Positions 1 through 9,690 are shown, numbered from the stretch's first letter. The stretch is DNA of 64,000 nucleotides from an uncultured Desulfobacter sp. (GCF_963664415.1 NZ_OY761445.1:3126501-3190500), one strand, 5' to 3'. The notes: a model not told the origin generated them from the letters alone. Translations and numbers: made by a program.

Positions 1-1
1 A

Positions 2-1882
2 GTTGAGACGCTTCAAATCGCCGGCAATCAGACCCGGCGCATTTCGGTGGGGTACGGATCGGTCAGAATTCATACCCTTGATGGGGCGGTGTACGATCCC
101 GACAGTAACGCCGAGCTGGACAGCACGCCTCCCGAAGATTTCTTTGGCGCGTGGCCAACCAGGGAGGGGACCTACTTCCGCGTGTGGGCGCCGAACGCCG
201 AACGAGTCATAGTGGCCACGTTTCCAGGAGAGTCCCACGAAGAGTTGCGCCACCTCGGGGACGGCGCGTGGCATGGATATACAGCAGATACAAAAATCGG
301 ACAGGAATACAAGCTCTTACTCTCCACCCAAAAACACGAGGCTTGGCACGTTGATCCCTACGCACGGAAGCTCAATAATAACCAAAACGGCATCATCTGT
401 GATCGTCGACCACGAGTCGAGGATGAATTCAGGCTTTCTCCGCATGAGCAGCTGGTACTCTATGAATTACACATCGGCTCGTTTAATAGAAGAACCCCAG
501 ACGCCATAGGCACATTCCACACGGCCGCCCAACGGCTCTCTTACCTGGTTGATTTAGGCGTTAACGCCGTTTTGTTGATGCCTGTTCATACCCGCCCCTC
601 CGGCGATTCCTGGGGGTTCGATCCGTCCCACATCTTCGCTGTGACAGAGGAGTTTGGCGGTCCTGAAGCGCTCAGGCAATTCATTTTAAAGGCTCACGCC
701 CACGGGATCGGCGTATTACTTCAACTGTGTCTGTCCCACGCCGGTCCTGAAACTCTCTTGTGGAATTTTGATGCTCAGCAAGATGATGAGCAAGACAACG
801 GATGCTATTTCTTTCCCTCTACAGACCCACGCTCTAAGGGGCCTTGGGGACCAACCTACAACATCAGTAGAGAAGAGGTCAAAAGATATTTACGCGACAA
901 TGTCATGATGTGGTTCGAGGAATACGGCCTTGATGGTATCCACTGGGATACGGTCAGTTTTAGTGTGACATCGAGCTATTACCACGAATCTCCCCCCCAT
1001 GATACAGAATCGTTTAAGCTCATCGCAGAAATTAATCAGGAGGTCCGACGCAGATGGCCCGATGCATTGATCACTGGAGAGGCTCCTGGTGGAAACGATT
1101 GGCCAATCGAGAGCATTGTACTAACTGCTATGTGGTCCTATTCCTTTGTCCATAATGTTCGCAATGTTCTAATACAACCAGAAGATCCGCAGCGAGACAT
1201 CCGAACCGTACAAAACGAGCTCATGCAAGTCTCTACAAACAACCCTTTTGAAAGGGTGCTTTACATCGAGTCCCACAACGACACCAGAAACAGACTCCCG
1301 GAACAAATCGACAAGGGGCATGCAGACAGCTACTACGCGCGAAAACGATCCCTGCTCGGAACGACGCTGTTATTGACCGCTCCGGGAATTCCCATGCTGT
1401 TTCACGGACAGGAGATGTTGGAAAGCCGCCCCTTTGATCCTGCAAAATGGCACTTCGATTGGAACCAGACCAACTCCGGTTACGTGCAAGCCTTCCGCGA
1501 CCTCATCCACCTCCGAACGGACAGCGATGGACCGACCGGCGGACTCTCGAGCACCCAATACGAAACGCTACATGAAAACCACGACGCAAAGGTCCTTGCC
1601 TACAGCCGAAGCGATCAAATTTTGATTGTACTCAACTTTGGAAACGTTCACTACAAGTCCTATTGGTTGCCTTTTCCGATTCATGGCCATTGGCAGCTGG
1701 TCTTTAGTGGTGACAACAAAAAGTATGATCCTCAATTTAAAAACCGGCATGCCGATGTGGTCGAAACGACCGCTTATAAAGCGTGGGAGATCGCAGGGGA
1801 AATCAGTTTGGCGCCATATTCAGGAGTTATCTATGTGTTCGACCAGGATTCGTGGGCGAAAGATGATTCTATCTATAAATAA
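2..1882 (+). CDS. GH13 alpha-amylase-superfamily protein (branching-enzyme-like), 5' partial
   Basis: The frame is open to the left edge; a GTG at 47 is the first candidate start but has no Shine-Dalgarno, so the gene probably begins outside the window. From the GTG it codes 611 residues: a CBM48-like beta domain (GTYFRVWAPNAERV, about residues 40-120) followed by a GH13 barrel. The nucleophile Asp (D301 in GIHWDTV), acid/base Glu (E345 in ITGEAP) and the region IV His-Asp pair (H410, D412 in ESHND) are present. However, the family's near-invariant Arg two residues before the nucleophile is His (H299), and the region I Asp is missing (QLCLSH, H231). The fold resembles glycogen branching enzymes and trehalohydrolases. 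Normal catalysis is doubtful; a binding or altered-specificity role is possible. Confidence 0.8.
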   Translation, partial: VETLQIAGNQTRRISVGYGSVRIHTLDGAVYDPDSNAELDSTPPEDFFGAWPTREGTYFRVWAPNAERVIVATFPGESHEELRHLGDGAWHGYTADTKIGQEYKLLLSTQKHEAWHVDPYARKLNNNQNGIICDRRPRVEDEFRLSPHEQLVLYELHIGSFNRRTPDAIGTFHTAAQRLSYLVDLGVNAVLLMPVHTRPSGDSWGFDPSHIFAVTEEFGGPEALRQFILKAHAHGIGVLLQLCLSHAGPETLLWNFDAQQDDEQDNGCYFFPSTDPRSKGPWGPTYNISREEVKRYLRDNVMMWFEEYGLDGIHWDTVSFSVTSSYYHESPPHDTESFKLIAEINQEVRRRWPDALITGEAPGGNDWPIESIVLTAMWSYSFVHNVRNVLIQPEDPQRDIRTVQNELMQVSTNNPFERVLYIESHNDTRNRLPEQIDKGHADSYYARKRSLLGTTLLLTAPGIPMLFHGQEMLESRPFDPAKWHFDWNQTNSGYVQAFRDLIHLRTDSDGPTGGLSSTQYETLHENHDAKVLAYSRSDQILIVLNFGNVHYKSYWLPFPIHGHWQLVFSGDNKKYDPQFKNRHADVVETTAYKAWEIAGEISLAPYSGVIYVFDQDSWAKDDSIYK

Positions 1883-1938
1883 TGAGGAACTTTTAAATTA
1901 TGGAGAGTGAAGGTCAGAACCGTGAATATTGATAGATA

Positions 1939-2041
1939 GTGCCCGACCGAAAATCGTAAATTTTGCCGATTACGGCGTTGGCCTGAAATTTTAATCCTCG
2001 AAATACGCCTTGTATTCCTCCGGTTAAAATTTCCAAGTTTT
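1939..2041. repeat. Intergenic repeat with long imperfect hairpin
   Basis: This non-coding stretch starts with GTGCCCGACCGAAAATCGTA, which recurs in diverged, opposite-strand form at 24712-24746. It then has an inverted repeat whose outer arms are GAAATTTTAA (near 1985) and TTAAAATTTC (near 2024), with a second inner pairing AATAC/GTATT. It lies between the GH13 and SLATT genes and could act as a terminator or be a dispersed repeat. It does not code for a recognisable protein. Confidence 0.5.
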
Positions 2042-2096
2042 CGTTCAAACAATAGATATTAAACCCACTCTGTTTACCATTTTTTGTGAGGCTACC

Positions 2097-3098
2097 ATGT
2101 CAAATGCAAACAACGTAAAAAATATTAATCAAAGTCATGCACACAACAATACCTGGGGTGAGTACCGCGTATGGGCTGCAACGGCCCGAAGGATTAAGAC
2201 CACGTTACAAAGCTGCCGCAGAGTTGTTCTGTATCTCACACTCTTTAGTGCGGCCGTCGGCGCATTTGCCGAACAGTACCCGAAGATTGCCGGACAACTG
2301 AAGCCCTGGCTTGGGGGCCATATAATTGCAGATTGGGTGCAGCCCGTGCTCGGATGTATAGCGGGATTAGCCATTGCGATTGCGGGAATTATCATGCAGC
2401 GACTTGCTTCCCGCCGGAACCAAGAGGAGCAAGTACGGGCACGCTCAACCGCTGAGGCCTTGAAGTCACAGACGTATCTATACGTAACAGGCACGCCGCC
2501 TTATGATGCGGATGATCCACAGACGCGACTATACGACGAAACGGACCAGCTTGTTCAACAGGTCGAGAAGGAAATCATTAGCGAAGTCTTGTCGGACGAA
2601 AAGAGGCTGAAGCGCCGTCCGGAGTACCCAATGCCTGTCGAAACGTACATCAAGCAGCGCGTTGAAAATCAAATTCAATGGTATCGACGCAGTACTACTG
2701 AACATGGAAAAAAGGTCAAACAAGCACAGTACTGGTCCATTGTGTTTGCGATCGCCGGCTTTATCCTGAGCGGTCTTTCGGGTCTCTCCGGGATCAGTCC
2801 CCAGTGGGGGTGGCTTGGTCTCATGCCGGGATGGATTCCTGTCATTGGCGCATTCAGCGCGGCGATGGCCTCGCACTTCTATGCCGAACGACACGAATAT
2901 TTGCAGCTAAGTTACCGAGCGACGGGACGCCGATTGACACGCCTGCTTGAACGCTTTACAAATCGTGAAGATTCAACTTCGAGGCGAACATTTATTACTA
3001 ATTGTGAAAACACCATCTCCATAGAGAATCAAAGTTGGATGGCCGAGCTTCTTGAAGATAAAGATATGCCGGCGACCGATACCGATCCAAATGCTTGA
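2097..3098 (+). CDS. Double SLATT-domain (DUF4231-like) membrane protein
   Basis: This 333-residue protein has two paired-helix membrane modules. The first has hydrophobic helices at about residues 45-65 and 80-100 (VVLYLTLFSAAVGAF; CIAGLAIAIAGIIM). The second is at about 215-260 (WSIVFAIAGFILSGLSGL; WIPVIGAFSAAMASHFYAE). Each is flanked by a basic or amphipathic helix, and the middle is soluble with an ETYIKQRVENQIQWYR-type helix. This matches the SLATT_3 plus SLATT_1 layout, known as predicted membrane-perforating effectors of nucleotide-signal or SLOG/SMODS conflict systems. No nucleotide cyclase, SLOG or other sensor gene is adjacent, so it is an orphan here or works alone. The ATG at 2097 follows a GTGAGG-like ribosome site. 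The family call comes from remembered architecture. Confidence 0.7.
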   Translation: MSNANNVKNINQSHAHNNTWGEYRVWAATARRIKTTLQSCRRVVLYLTLFSAAVGAFAEQYPKIAGQLKPWLGGHIIADWVQPVLGCIAGLAIAIAGIIMQRLASRRNQEEQVRARSTAEALKSQTYLYVTGTPPYDADDPQTRLYDETDQLVQQVEKEIISEVLSDEKRLKRRPEYPMPVETYIKQRVENQIQWYRRSTTEHGKKVKQAQYWSIVFAIAGFILSGLSGLSGISPQWGWLGLMPGWIPVIGAFSAAMASHFYAERHEYLQLSYRATGRRLTRLLERFTNREDSTSRRTFITNCENTISIENQSWMAELLEDKDMPATDTDPNA

Positions 3099-3233
3099 AT
3101 GGACGAACCCTTACAAAACATTTGAAAAACAACATAACATATCGTATATTTTATAAAATCCAATATTTGTGTTTTCCCCTTATTTTTAAACTTTTTCATT
3201 CGTAAAAGAAAATTACCGTATGAAACTGAACCA

Positions 3234-5341
3234 TCACGGATTTTCATGTCATGCTAAAACCCTAAAATTTATGTCGTAATTTTCAATCACTTCTGTGTAA
3301 ACCCAATAAAAACAGACGTATTGCTATAGATCTACGCTAAATTTGTTCAAAAATTAGGGCTATTTTATACTACTAATATCTTGATATTGATTGGAAAAAT
3401 GTTTATCGTGATGCACAAAATGACGATTTTTAGGTAATATTGCAGTGTTTTTCTTGAATTTTTTCAAATTTTGTGATTTTAATCAATTTTAACAAATGCG
3501 TATCATGACATTAATTGACCCTAATTTTGGTGCCGTATGGAACCCGAACATTTTTTTTGTCGACCACAAAATACCGCTCAAAAAAAGTACGAAGCTCTTC
3601 GTGCTTTTTATGTCGAAAAACGTCAAGCCGAAGACGTTGCCAAACAATTTGGCTATAAGTTGAGTTCATTCTATTCTTTAACCCGTGATTTTAAGAAAAA
3701 TCTGTCGCAGGAAAATCCTGATCAGCATTTTTTTATTTCCAAACCAGCTGGCCGTAGACCTAAAGACGATACCAGCGAAACCAATCAATACATTATTGAT
3801 TCTCGGAAAAATTATCTTTCAGTGCCTGACATCAAGGCCGCTCTTGATGCTCAGGGAGAAACTGTTTCTGAAGGATACATTTACAATCTACTCAAAAAAG
3901 AAGGATTCGCCCGACTTCCCCGCCGAAAAAGCACTACTCGTGAAAAGACAAGCGCTTCATTGAAAATAGAAGCACCGAAAAGTTATATGTTGGATTTTGC
4001 GCCTGAGTCATTTACCGGGCAAAATAGTTTTGGTGTGTTGTGTCTACTGCCATACCTGCAACAATATAGCATTGACAGGCTTATCCAAAATTCAAATTAT
4101 CCGGAAACAGGCACAATAAACAGACTATCATCAATCCTGTGTTTCGTTGCCCTTAAATTGTCTAATGTCCGCAGATACTCTGCTGATGATATTTGGTGTA
4201 TGGATAGAGGATTGGGGTTATTTGCCGGTTTGAATGTTCTTCCAAAAACTAGTTGGTACACTTCTTACTCTCATCGAATCACCAGTGAAATGAATAAAGA
4301 ATTTCTCAAAGGGCTGCATCAAATATTGCTTCACGAAGGATTGCTTTCAGATACGTCCAATATTGATTTTACAACAATTCCGTATTGGGGAGACGATTCC
4401 CACCTTGAAAATAATTGGTCAGGAACACGGAATAAAGCGTTGGCAAGCATAGCTGCTGTATTAGCACAAGATCCAGATTCCGGTATCATTACATATGGCG
4501 ACACTAATGTCAGGCATCAGCAAAAAAATCAAGTCGCAATTGAGTTCCTTGATTTTTATAATGCTAACAGCGGCAACGATCTGAAATACTTGGTTTTCGA
4601 CAGCAAATTCACCACTTATGAAAATCTTGCCAAGCTTGGCAAAGAAATAAAATTTCTTACCATCCGAAGAAGGGGAAAAAAGATAGTCGAAGAACTTAGC
4701 CAAAAGTTGCCTTCATCATGGAAAAAAGTTAGAGTCACAATGGCAAATGGCAAAGGCCGAAACTTAAGAGTTAATGATGAAAAGATATTTCTAAAAGATT
4801 ATGGTGGTGAGGTGCGGCAAATAGCAATAACAGGGCATGGTAAGATTAAACCAGCTCTATTAATAACAAACGATTTCGATAAACCCTGCGACAAGTTGAT
4901 TAGAAAATATACAAGAAGATGGTTGGTTGAAAAAGGCATTTCAGAACAAATTGAATTCTTTCATCTAAACAAAGTATCATCATCAATGGTTATTAAAGTA
5001 GATTTTGATCTTACAATGTCCATACTTACACACAATCTGCTACGACTCTTTGCTATGGATTTACCTGGTTATTCGCATATCAGTGATTATTCTCTCTATA
5101 AAAAATTTCTTGCAATGACTGGGAATGTACAAATTGAAGCTGATCAGGTAACAATCAAAATTAAGAAAAAAAGAAACCTACCCTTACTGCTCACAACAAT
5201 GCAAAAATTTAAAAAAATGAGGCTCAGATTTTTTGAAAATAAAACGTTCTCTGTTATTGGGGACAGCACAACTTGAGTGTGGATTTTGGCAAAATTATTT
5301 TCTGAAAGTAGGGTTTCTTAGCGTACCATGAAAATCCGTGA
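3234..5341 (+). mobile_element. Complete insertion sequence (2.1 kb, unclassified DDE, IS4-like)
   Basis: The ends are inverted repeats: the left begins TCACGGATTTTCATG at 3234 and the right ends with its complement at 5341. Similarity continues about 20 bp further inward (GCTAAxAAACCCTA). A CCA triplet flanks both ends and may be a 3-bp target duplication. One transposase gene lies inside. The 300 bp before that gene are AT-rich and hold no other gene. The right inverted repeat supplies an ATG to the gene beyond. Confidence 0.85.
3537..5276 (+). CDS. DDE transposase of the 3.2-5.3 kb insertion sequence
   Basis: This 579-residue transposase opens with a helix-turn-helix-like region (residues about 15-60, DVAKQFGYKLSSFYSL) that probably binds the inverted repeats. 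A DDE catalytic core follows: candidate Asp residues in NIDFTTIPYWGDD and YLVFDSKFT, and a Glu in RRWLVEKGISEQIEFF, which resembles the IS4-superfamily Y-R-E helix. It sits alone between the terminal repeats and is full length with no frameshift, so the element could be active. The family is not certain. It is unrelated in sequence to the IS1634-type transposases elsewhere in the window. Confidence 0.8.
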   Translation: MEPEHFFCRPQNTAQKKYEALRAFYVEKRQAEDVAKQFGYKLSSFYSLTRDFKKNLSQENPDQHFFISKPAGRRPKDDTSETNQYIIDSRKNYLSVPDIKAALDAQGETVSEGYIYNLLKKEGFARLPRRKSTTREKTSASLKIEAPKSYMLDFAPESFTGQNSFGVLCLLPYLQQYSIDRLIQNSNYPETGTINRLSSILCFVALKLSNVRRYSADDIWCMDRGLGLFAGLNVLPKTSWYTSYSHRITSEMNKEFLKGLHQILLHEGLLSDTSNIDFTTIPYWGDDSHLENNWSGTRNKALASIAAVLAQDPDSGIITYGDTNVRHQQKNQVAIEFLDFYNANSGNDLKYLVFDSKFTTYENLAKLGKEIKFLTIRRRGKKIVEELSQKLPSSWKKVRVTMANGKGRNLRVNDEKIFLKDYGGEVRQIAITGHGKIKPALLITNDFDKPCDKLIRKYTRRWLVEKGISEQIEFFHLNKVSSSMVIKVDFDLTMSILTHNLLRLFAMDLPGYSHISDYSLYKKFLAMTGNVQIEADQVTIKIKKKRNLPLLLTTMQKFKKMRLRFFENKTFSVIGDSTT

Positions 5342-5953
5342 CCATTATTATATACTACCCGTATCTCTTTTAATCGCGCTATTAGTCCCGGTGGGTCTGA
5401 CAGCGGTGTCTTCAGCCTTTGCAGCAGAATCCGCATCTGTTGAAGCAATACAAGCGATCAGCAGTAAATGGAAGAAAGCAACGTCCGCAGGGTTTACCGA
5501 TTCACAAGAGGCCCAGTCTGTCATGTCAGTTTTTGAAGATGATAAAGCCGCTTTGACAAGCACAGGAGATGCTGATTTTAAGACAGCGGTGGCAGAAGCA
5601 CAATATCCCAAAAACGCTTTGATGGATCAGCTGTCAGAGCTTCTGGAAAAGCAGCAGGAAGAGGCCTGGCACGGGCCCGTGATCCCTTAAGCAAACTGTT
5701 TGAGCATTATCTGGAAACCCAGGAAGCCAATGAAGCTGGTCAGGAACCAGCCAATGCGGAGGAGGCTCTGACGGATGAGCGCCTGGTGGAGGATACAAGC
5801 CAGATGGATAAACAACAGGCGAACGGGAGTCAGCCGGAAGATCCTATGACCTTTTTCTCCGGTCTTCTTATAAAATCAGCCCAGACGGTTGACCATACCA
5901 TTGAGGATATGGTGAAAAACGCCTTTGATAACAGTTTAGAATCATTTGTTTAA
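5328..5953 (+). pseudogene. Exported small protein, frameshifted; start codon inside an IS end
   Basis: The first part (5328-5690) codes a signal peptide (hydrophobic run about residues 10-30, cleavage near AFAAES) and a short helical domain. It then hits a stop. Reading continues in another frame from about 5665 (ARDPLSKLFEHYLET) through an acidic, Gln-rich segment to a stop at 5953, so one indel near 5665 separates the halves. The ATG at 5328-5330 and the first codons (MKIRD) belong to the inverted repeat of the upstream insertion sequence. The original promoter and start were therefore displaced. Function unknown; probably a periplasmic protein that is no longer intact. Confidence 0.6.
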
Positions 5954-6049
5954 TTAGGCCATACCAGGTCAGACAGGGTCAACCGGGTATTAATGAGACC
6001 AACGCATAGGTGAGAACCGGTTTCTTTGTCAACGTCAAAAAAATTTAAC

Positions 6050-6120
6050 TTAACCACGGAAAGCACGGAAGAACACAGAAAGAATTTTGAGCCCTAATTT
6101 TCCGTGCCTTCCGTGGTTAA
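6050..6120. repeat. Inverted repeat, ACCACGGAA-type; possible terminator
   Basis: Arms of 21 bp at 6050-6070 and 6100-6120 differ at one position (TTAACCACGGAAAGCACGGA against the complement of the right arm), with a 29-bp spacer. It ends 8 bp beyond the stop of the minus-strand aminotransferase, so it could terminate that transcript. The inner CACGGAAGAACAC repeats resemble a dispersed palindromic repeat seen widely in environmental bacterial genomes. Confidence 0.6.
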
Positions 6121-6128
6121 AAATTGTG

Positions 6129-7310
6129 TTATTTGAGCTTTTGAGCCTTCTCCATGGCCCGTTTAAAACCGGCTATGGAATTTGTAATGGACTGTTCAGG
6201 CACCGCATAGGAAAGCCGGAAATGGCCGGGTCCACCGAATCCGGAACCGGGCACAATCAAAATATTCTCCTCTTTAAGCAGTCCTGCAAATTCCACATCA
6301 TTCTCAATGGGGGTTTTGGGAAACAGGTAGAATGCACCTTCGGGCACGTTAAACTCATACCCTGCTGCTGCAAGCCCGTCACAGATCATGTCCCGGCGTT
6401 TGCGATAGATATCAATATCCACACACACGCCCTGAAGCTTTCCCACCACCTGCTGGAACAGGGCCGGGGCGTTCACAAACATCATGGTGTTGGCCACACC
6501 GGCAGCCGCCGCAATCAGCTGCGCATCTTCAGCAGCAGGATGAACCGCAAGATATCCAACACGTTCCCCGGCCAGGGAGAGCTCTTTAGAATAGGAGGTC
6601 AACACAATGGTATGGTCATATACACCAAACATCCAGGGGACCTCCACATCATAGGCGATCTTGCGATAGGGTTCGTCCGAAATCAGATAGATGCGTCTGC
6701 CAAACTCCCGGCTTTTCTTTTCCAAAAGCTGGCCCAGCTCATCCAGCTCCTGTTTGGTATACACCACACCTGTGGGGTTGTTGGGGGAATTGATGAGCAC
6801 AACGCGGGTCTCTTTATTAATGGCGGTTTCAATAGCACCAAGATCCAGATGGAAATCAGACTGGGTAGAGACGGTCTTGAGAACGGCCCCGGCAATAAAG
6901 GCATACTGGTTGTACCCCACAAAATAGGGGGCCGGCACCAAAATCTCTTCGCCGGGATTGACCAACGCTTTTAAGGTATCATTCAGCGCACCGGCCGCCC
7001 CGACACTCATAATCACCAGATCCGCAGTCATCCCAACGCCACACTGGGCATTAAGATAATCGGCTACGGCCTGGCGCACCCAGGGATATCCTGCATTGGG
7101 CATATATCCGTGGGAGGTTGCGGCATCGTTCACTATATTCAGCACCGTTTCCTTGACCACCGGCGGCGGCGGCACATCGGGATTTCCCAAAGAAAAATCA
7201 AACACATTATCAGCCCCGAACTTTTCTCTCATTCGGATGCCTTCCTCAAACATTTTTCGGATCATAGACGCAGATTCTACAATTCCGACCATCTTGTCTG
7301 CAATTGGCAT
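6129..7310 (-). CDS. PLP-dependent class I/II aminotransferase
   Basis: This 393-residue protein has the full fold-type I aminotransferase layout. The cofactor-binding region is NSPNNPTG, the Asp that holds the pyridine nitrogen is in ISDEPYRK, and the Schiff-base Lys is in SYSKELSLAGERVGY. The C-terminal substrate Arg is in GPGHFRLSYAV. The N-terminal FSLGNPDVPPPP motif resembles aspartate/alanine-type enzymes. The amino-acid substrate cannot be fixed from sequence. It stands alone on the minus strand with a palindromic element just past its stop. A 295-residue open frame antisense to it is a shadow. Confidence 0.88.
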   Translation of the reverse strand: MPIADKMVGIVESASMIRKMFEEGIRMREKFGADNVFDFSLGNPDVPPPPVVKETVLNIVNDAATSHGYMPNAGYPWVRQAVADYLNAQCGVGMTADLVIMSVGAAGALNDTLKALVNPGEEILVPAPYFVGYNQYAFIAGAVLKTVSTQSDFHLDLGAIETAINKETRVVLINSPNNPTGVVYTKQELDELGQLLEKKSREFGRRIYLISDEPYRKIAYDVEVPWMFGVYDHTIVLTSYSKELSLAGERVGYLAVHPAAEDAQLIAAAAGVANTMMFVNAPALFQQVVGKLQGVCVDIDIYRKRRDMICDGLAAAGYEFNVPEGAFYLFPKTPIENDVEFAGLLKEENILIVPGSGFGGPGHFRLSYAVPEQSITNSIAGFKRAMEKAQKLK

Positions 7311-7767
7311 GGCATTACCCCTTTATCAGTTAAGTATAATAATATATTTGGAAGACACCATAACGTAAAACGCATCAAACCAAAACGTTTAATTTATCCA
7401 CACACACGGCATTTGCCATGTACATTCTAAAGCCAGACACAATATTGTGATGGTCGAATAATTTTCTTAAATGGGAACAATTATACCCAAACACATCTAA
7501 AACAAAGCAGCAAAGTCACAAAAAATCTTCATTTTAAAAAAATGGACTGACATGGAAAGTTTGGAGAATTGTTCGACGAAAAACCGGACAATTTATTTGA
7601 TTCCAATATAACGGTCACGGACCGTCCTTGGTCTTTGACCGTGGTTCGTCCCACAACGAATATTTAAACATCTCTGTGGCTTACAGAGAGTTTCTTATAA
7701 ATTCAACTGAACCTATTGTAATTATAACATGTTTCAGGTTAATATCTTCCTAAAATCATCATTATAG
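7311..7767. other. Non-coding stretch upstream of the aminotransferase
   Basis: No gene is visible. It presumably holds the aminotransferase promoter. A G/C-rich segment near 7612-7650 has imperfect inverted similarity (GGTCACGG / CCGTGGTT). The right limit is the TTATAG target duplication of the next insertion sequence. Confidence 0.4.
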
Positions 7768-9653
7768 CTTACATTTCGCATGGGTAAAAATAATTATCAA
7801 TATTTTAAGAACGACCAATAATGCATTGTAATATCAATAAGATATAAAAAATCTAGACTTTCACTCTAAATTGTTTTATAACTCCCTTAAACTCAACAAG
7901 AGGGGGTGTTATGGAACAATTTGAAGCACAGTTCAACCAGGTTGATGTTCTGCCAATGGTCAAGCATTATATGGATGAACTTCATCTGTTCAATCTTTTT
8001 ACCAAGTATGTCCCCGGGGCACCTAACAGCCTGGCTGAACATGCAGAAAGCCTATGTGTCCTTACGGCAAATATCATTTGTGAAAATAAGCCATTATATA
8101 AAATTCAGGATTGGTTGGCCAAGTACTCCGACGATCTTGCTGCAGAACCGGTTGAAGCAAAGCTGTTCAATGATGACCGGTTAGCCAGATCCCTTTCTGC
8201 CCTTTTCGAGGCAGACCGCCATTCGCTTATGACAGAGGCCTCGGCTAACGCAATTGCGACCCATGATCTGCTGACCGATGAAGTCCACAATGACAGCACC
8301 ACAGTGACCTTCATCGGTAAATATGACAACCCCGATCCTCAGGCCGTCAAACTCAAACACGGCCACAACAAAGATTTCAGACCTGATTGCAAACAGGTCG
8401 TATTTGGCCTGAATATCACTTCCGACGGCCATGTGCCGTTAAGTTATGAACTTTTTGATGGCAACACTTGCGACGATGTCACCCATATTCCAAACTGGAA
8501 TGGCCTACGCGCACTATTGGGTAAGGAACAGTTTATTTACGTAGCCGACTGTAAGCTTTGCGGCCAGGACAACTTGGATCACATCGACAAAAACGGCGGG
8601 TTATTCATCACTATTGTCCCAAAGGGCCGTAAAGAGGTGAAACTATTTTACCAGTATTTGAAAAAAAATGATGCTGAATGGAAACATGTTTTTGTTACCG
8701 AAAGTTCACGCAAAAAAAATAAGCTCAACACCTACAAAACCTATGAGGCAGAACCAACGCAAAAAGGTTACCGCATTATTTTTGTACATAGCAGCGCAAA
8801 ACAAGACGATGACAAAGGTCGCCGGCAAAAGAAGATAGATAAAGCTGTTTCACAATTGGAGGAGTTAGTACCCAAGCTAAACGCGTATCATCTAAAAACC
8901 AAGAAGGAAATTAAAACAGCAGTTGATAGCATTTGCAAAAGTGTCCAAGACTTTATTGATGTAAAAATTATCACCGAACGTAAACAAGTCAGAGTGAAAT
9001 TGTCACCTGGCCGTCCTTCTCGAAGGAAAAGCGAATACAAAAATAAATGGGCATATTCTCATAGTATTGAATGGAAGCTTAATGAAAAAGCCCTTTTAGA
9101 AGCGTCGAGGACTGATGGAATTTTCCCCCTGATTACCAACACTTCCTTAGAGGCTGGCGATGTTTTGAAAAGATACAAAAACCAACCCTTTCTTGAAAAA
9201 CGCATGTATACCAAAAAGACGGTTTTGGAAGTAGCCCCGGTTTTTCTTAAGAAAGAAAAACGGATCGAGGCCATGCTTTTTTTGTATTTTATAGCCTTGA
9301 TGATTGTGTCTCTTATCGAACGTAAAATCCGCATGAACATGGCCAAAGAGGAGATAGAACAGCTTCCAATTTTACCTCAGAAAATGAATACAAAAAAGCC
9401 GACCTGGAGCAACATCCGTTACTACTTTCGAAATATCCATTACTCAAAAATAAACAAAAACGGAATTTGCATTCAATCAGCGGTAAAAGGTCTCAACTCT
9501 CTGCATGAGCAGGTTTGTTCACTTTTAGAAATTCCCAGTGAGGTGTACAATACCCTCCATGGCCGCTGGTGGCAGTTCCGGGCTACTTGACTGTTTTAAC
9601 AATGCATTTTGAGGATAATGCAAAAATTATTTTTTATCCATGCGAAATGTAAG
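7768..9653 (+). mobile_element. IS1634-family insertion sequence, copy 1 (intact)
   Basis: Inverted repeats begin CTTACATTTCGCATGG at both ends (7768 and the complement ending 9653). A perfect 6-bp target duplication TTATAG lies at 7762-7767 and 9654-9659. The element is 1886 bp with one transposase gene. A second copy of the same length, once its own insertion is removed, occupies 56579-60430, so this element moved recently. Confidence 0.95.
7911..9590 (+). CDS. IS1634-family transposase (copy 1)
   Basis: This 559-residue transposase starts with a DUF4277-like N-terminal domain (LPMVKHYMDELHLFNLFTKYVP), typical of IS1634 elements. A DDE core follows: Asp in DEVHNDSTTVTF, Asp in FIYVADCKL, and a late segment (DGIFPLITNTSLEAGDVLKRYKNQPFLEKR) carrying the Y-x2-K-xx-E helix. 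A GAGGGGGTG ribosome site precedes the ATG. It is the only gene of its element, is full length, and is collinear with the interrupted copy at 56722. Confidence 0.92.
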   Translation: MEQFEAQFNQVDVLPMVKHYMDELHLFNLFTKYVPGAPNSLAEHAESLCVLTANIICENKPLYKIQDWLAKYSDDLAAEPVEAKLFNDDRLARSLSALFEADRHSLMTEASANAIATHDLLTDEVHNDSTTVTFIGKYDNPDPQAVKLKHGHNKDFRPDCKQVVFGLNITSDGHVPLSYELFDGNTCDDVTHIPNWNGLRALLGKEQFIYVADCKLCGQDNLDHIDKNGGLFITIVPKGRKEVKLFYQYLKKNDAEWKHVFVTESSRKKNKLNTYKTYEAEPTQKGYRIIFVHSSAKQDDDKGRRQKKIDKAVSQLEELVPKLNAYHLKTKKEIKTAVDSICKSVQDFIDVKIITERKQVRVKLSPGRPSRRKSEYKNKWAYSHSIEWKLNEKALLEASRTDGIFPLITNTSLEAGDVLKRYKNQPFLEKRMYTKKTVLEVAPVFLKKEKRIEAMLFLYFIALMIVSLIERKIRMNMAKEEIEQLPILPQKMNTKKPTWSNIRYYFRNIHYSKINKNGICIQSAVKGLNSLHEQVCSLLEIPSEVYNTLHGRWWQFRAT

Positions 9654-9690
9654 TTATAGTGTTCGCTTGGAAGTGCTGACAATTATTTTT

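Noticed and set aside
6087..6974. 295-residue open frame on the plus strand
   Set aside because: It is antisense to the aminotransferase, which has all catalytic motifs; no motif of its own.
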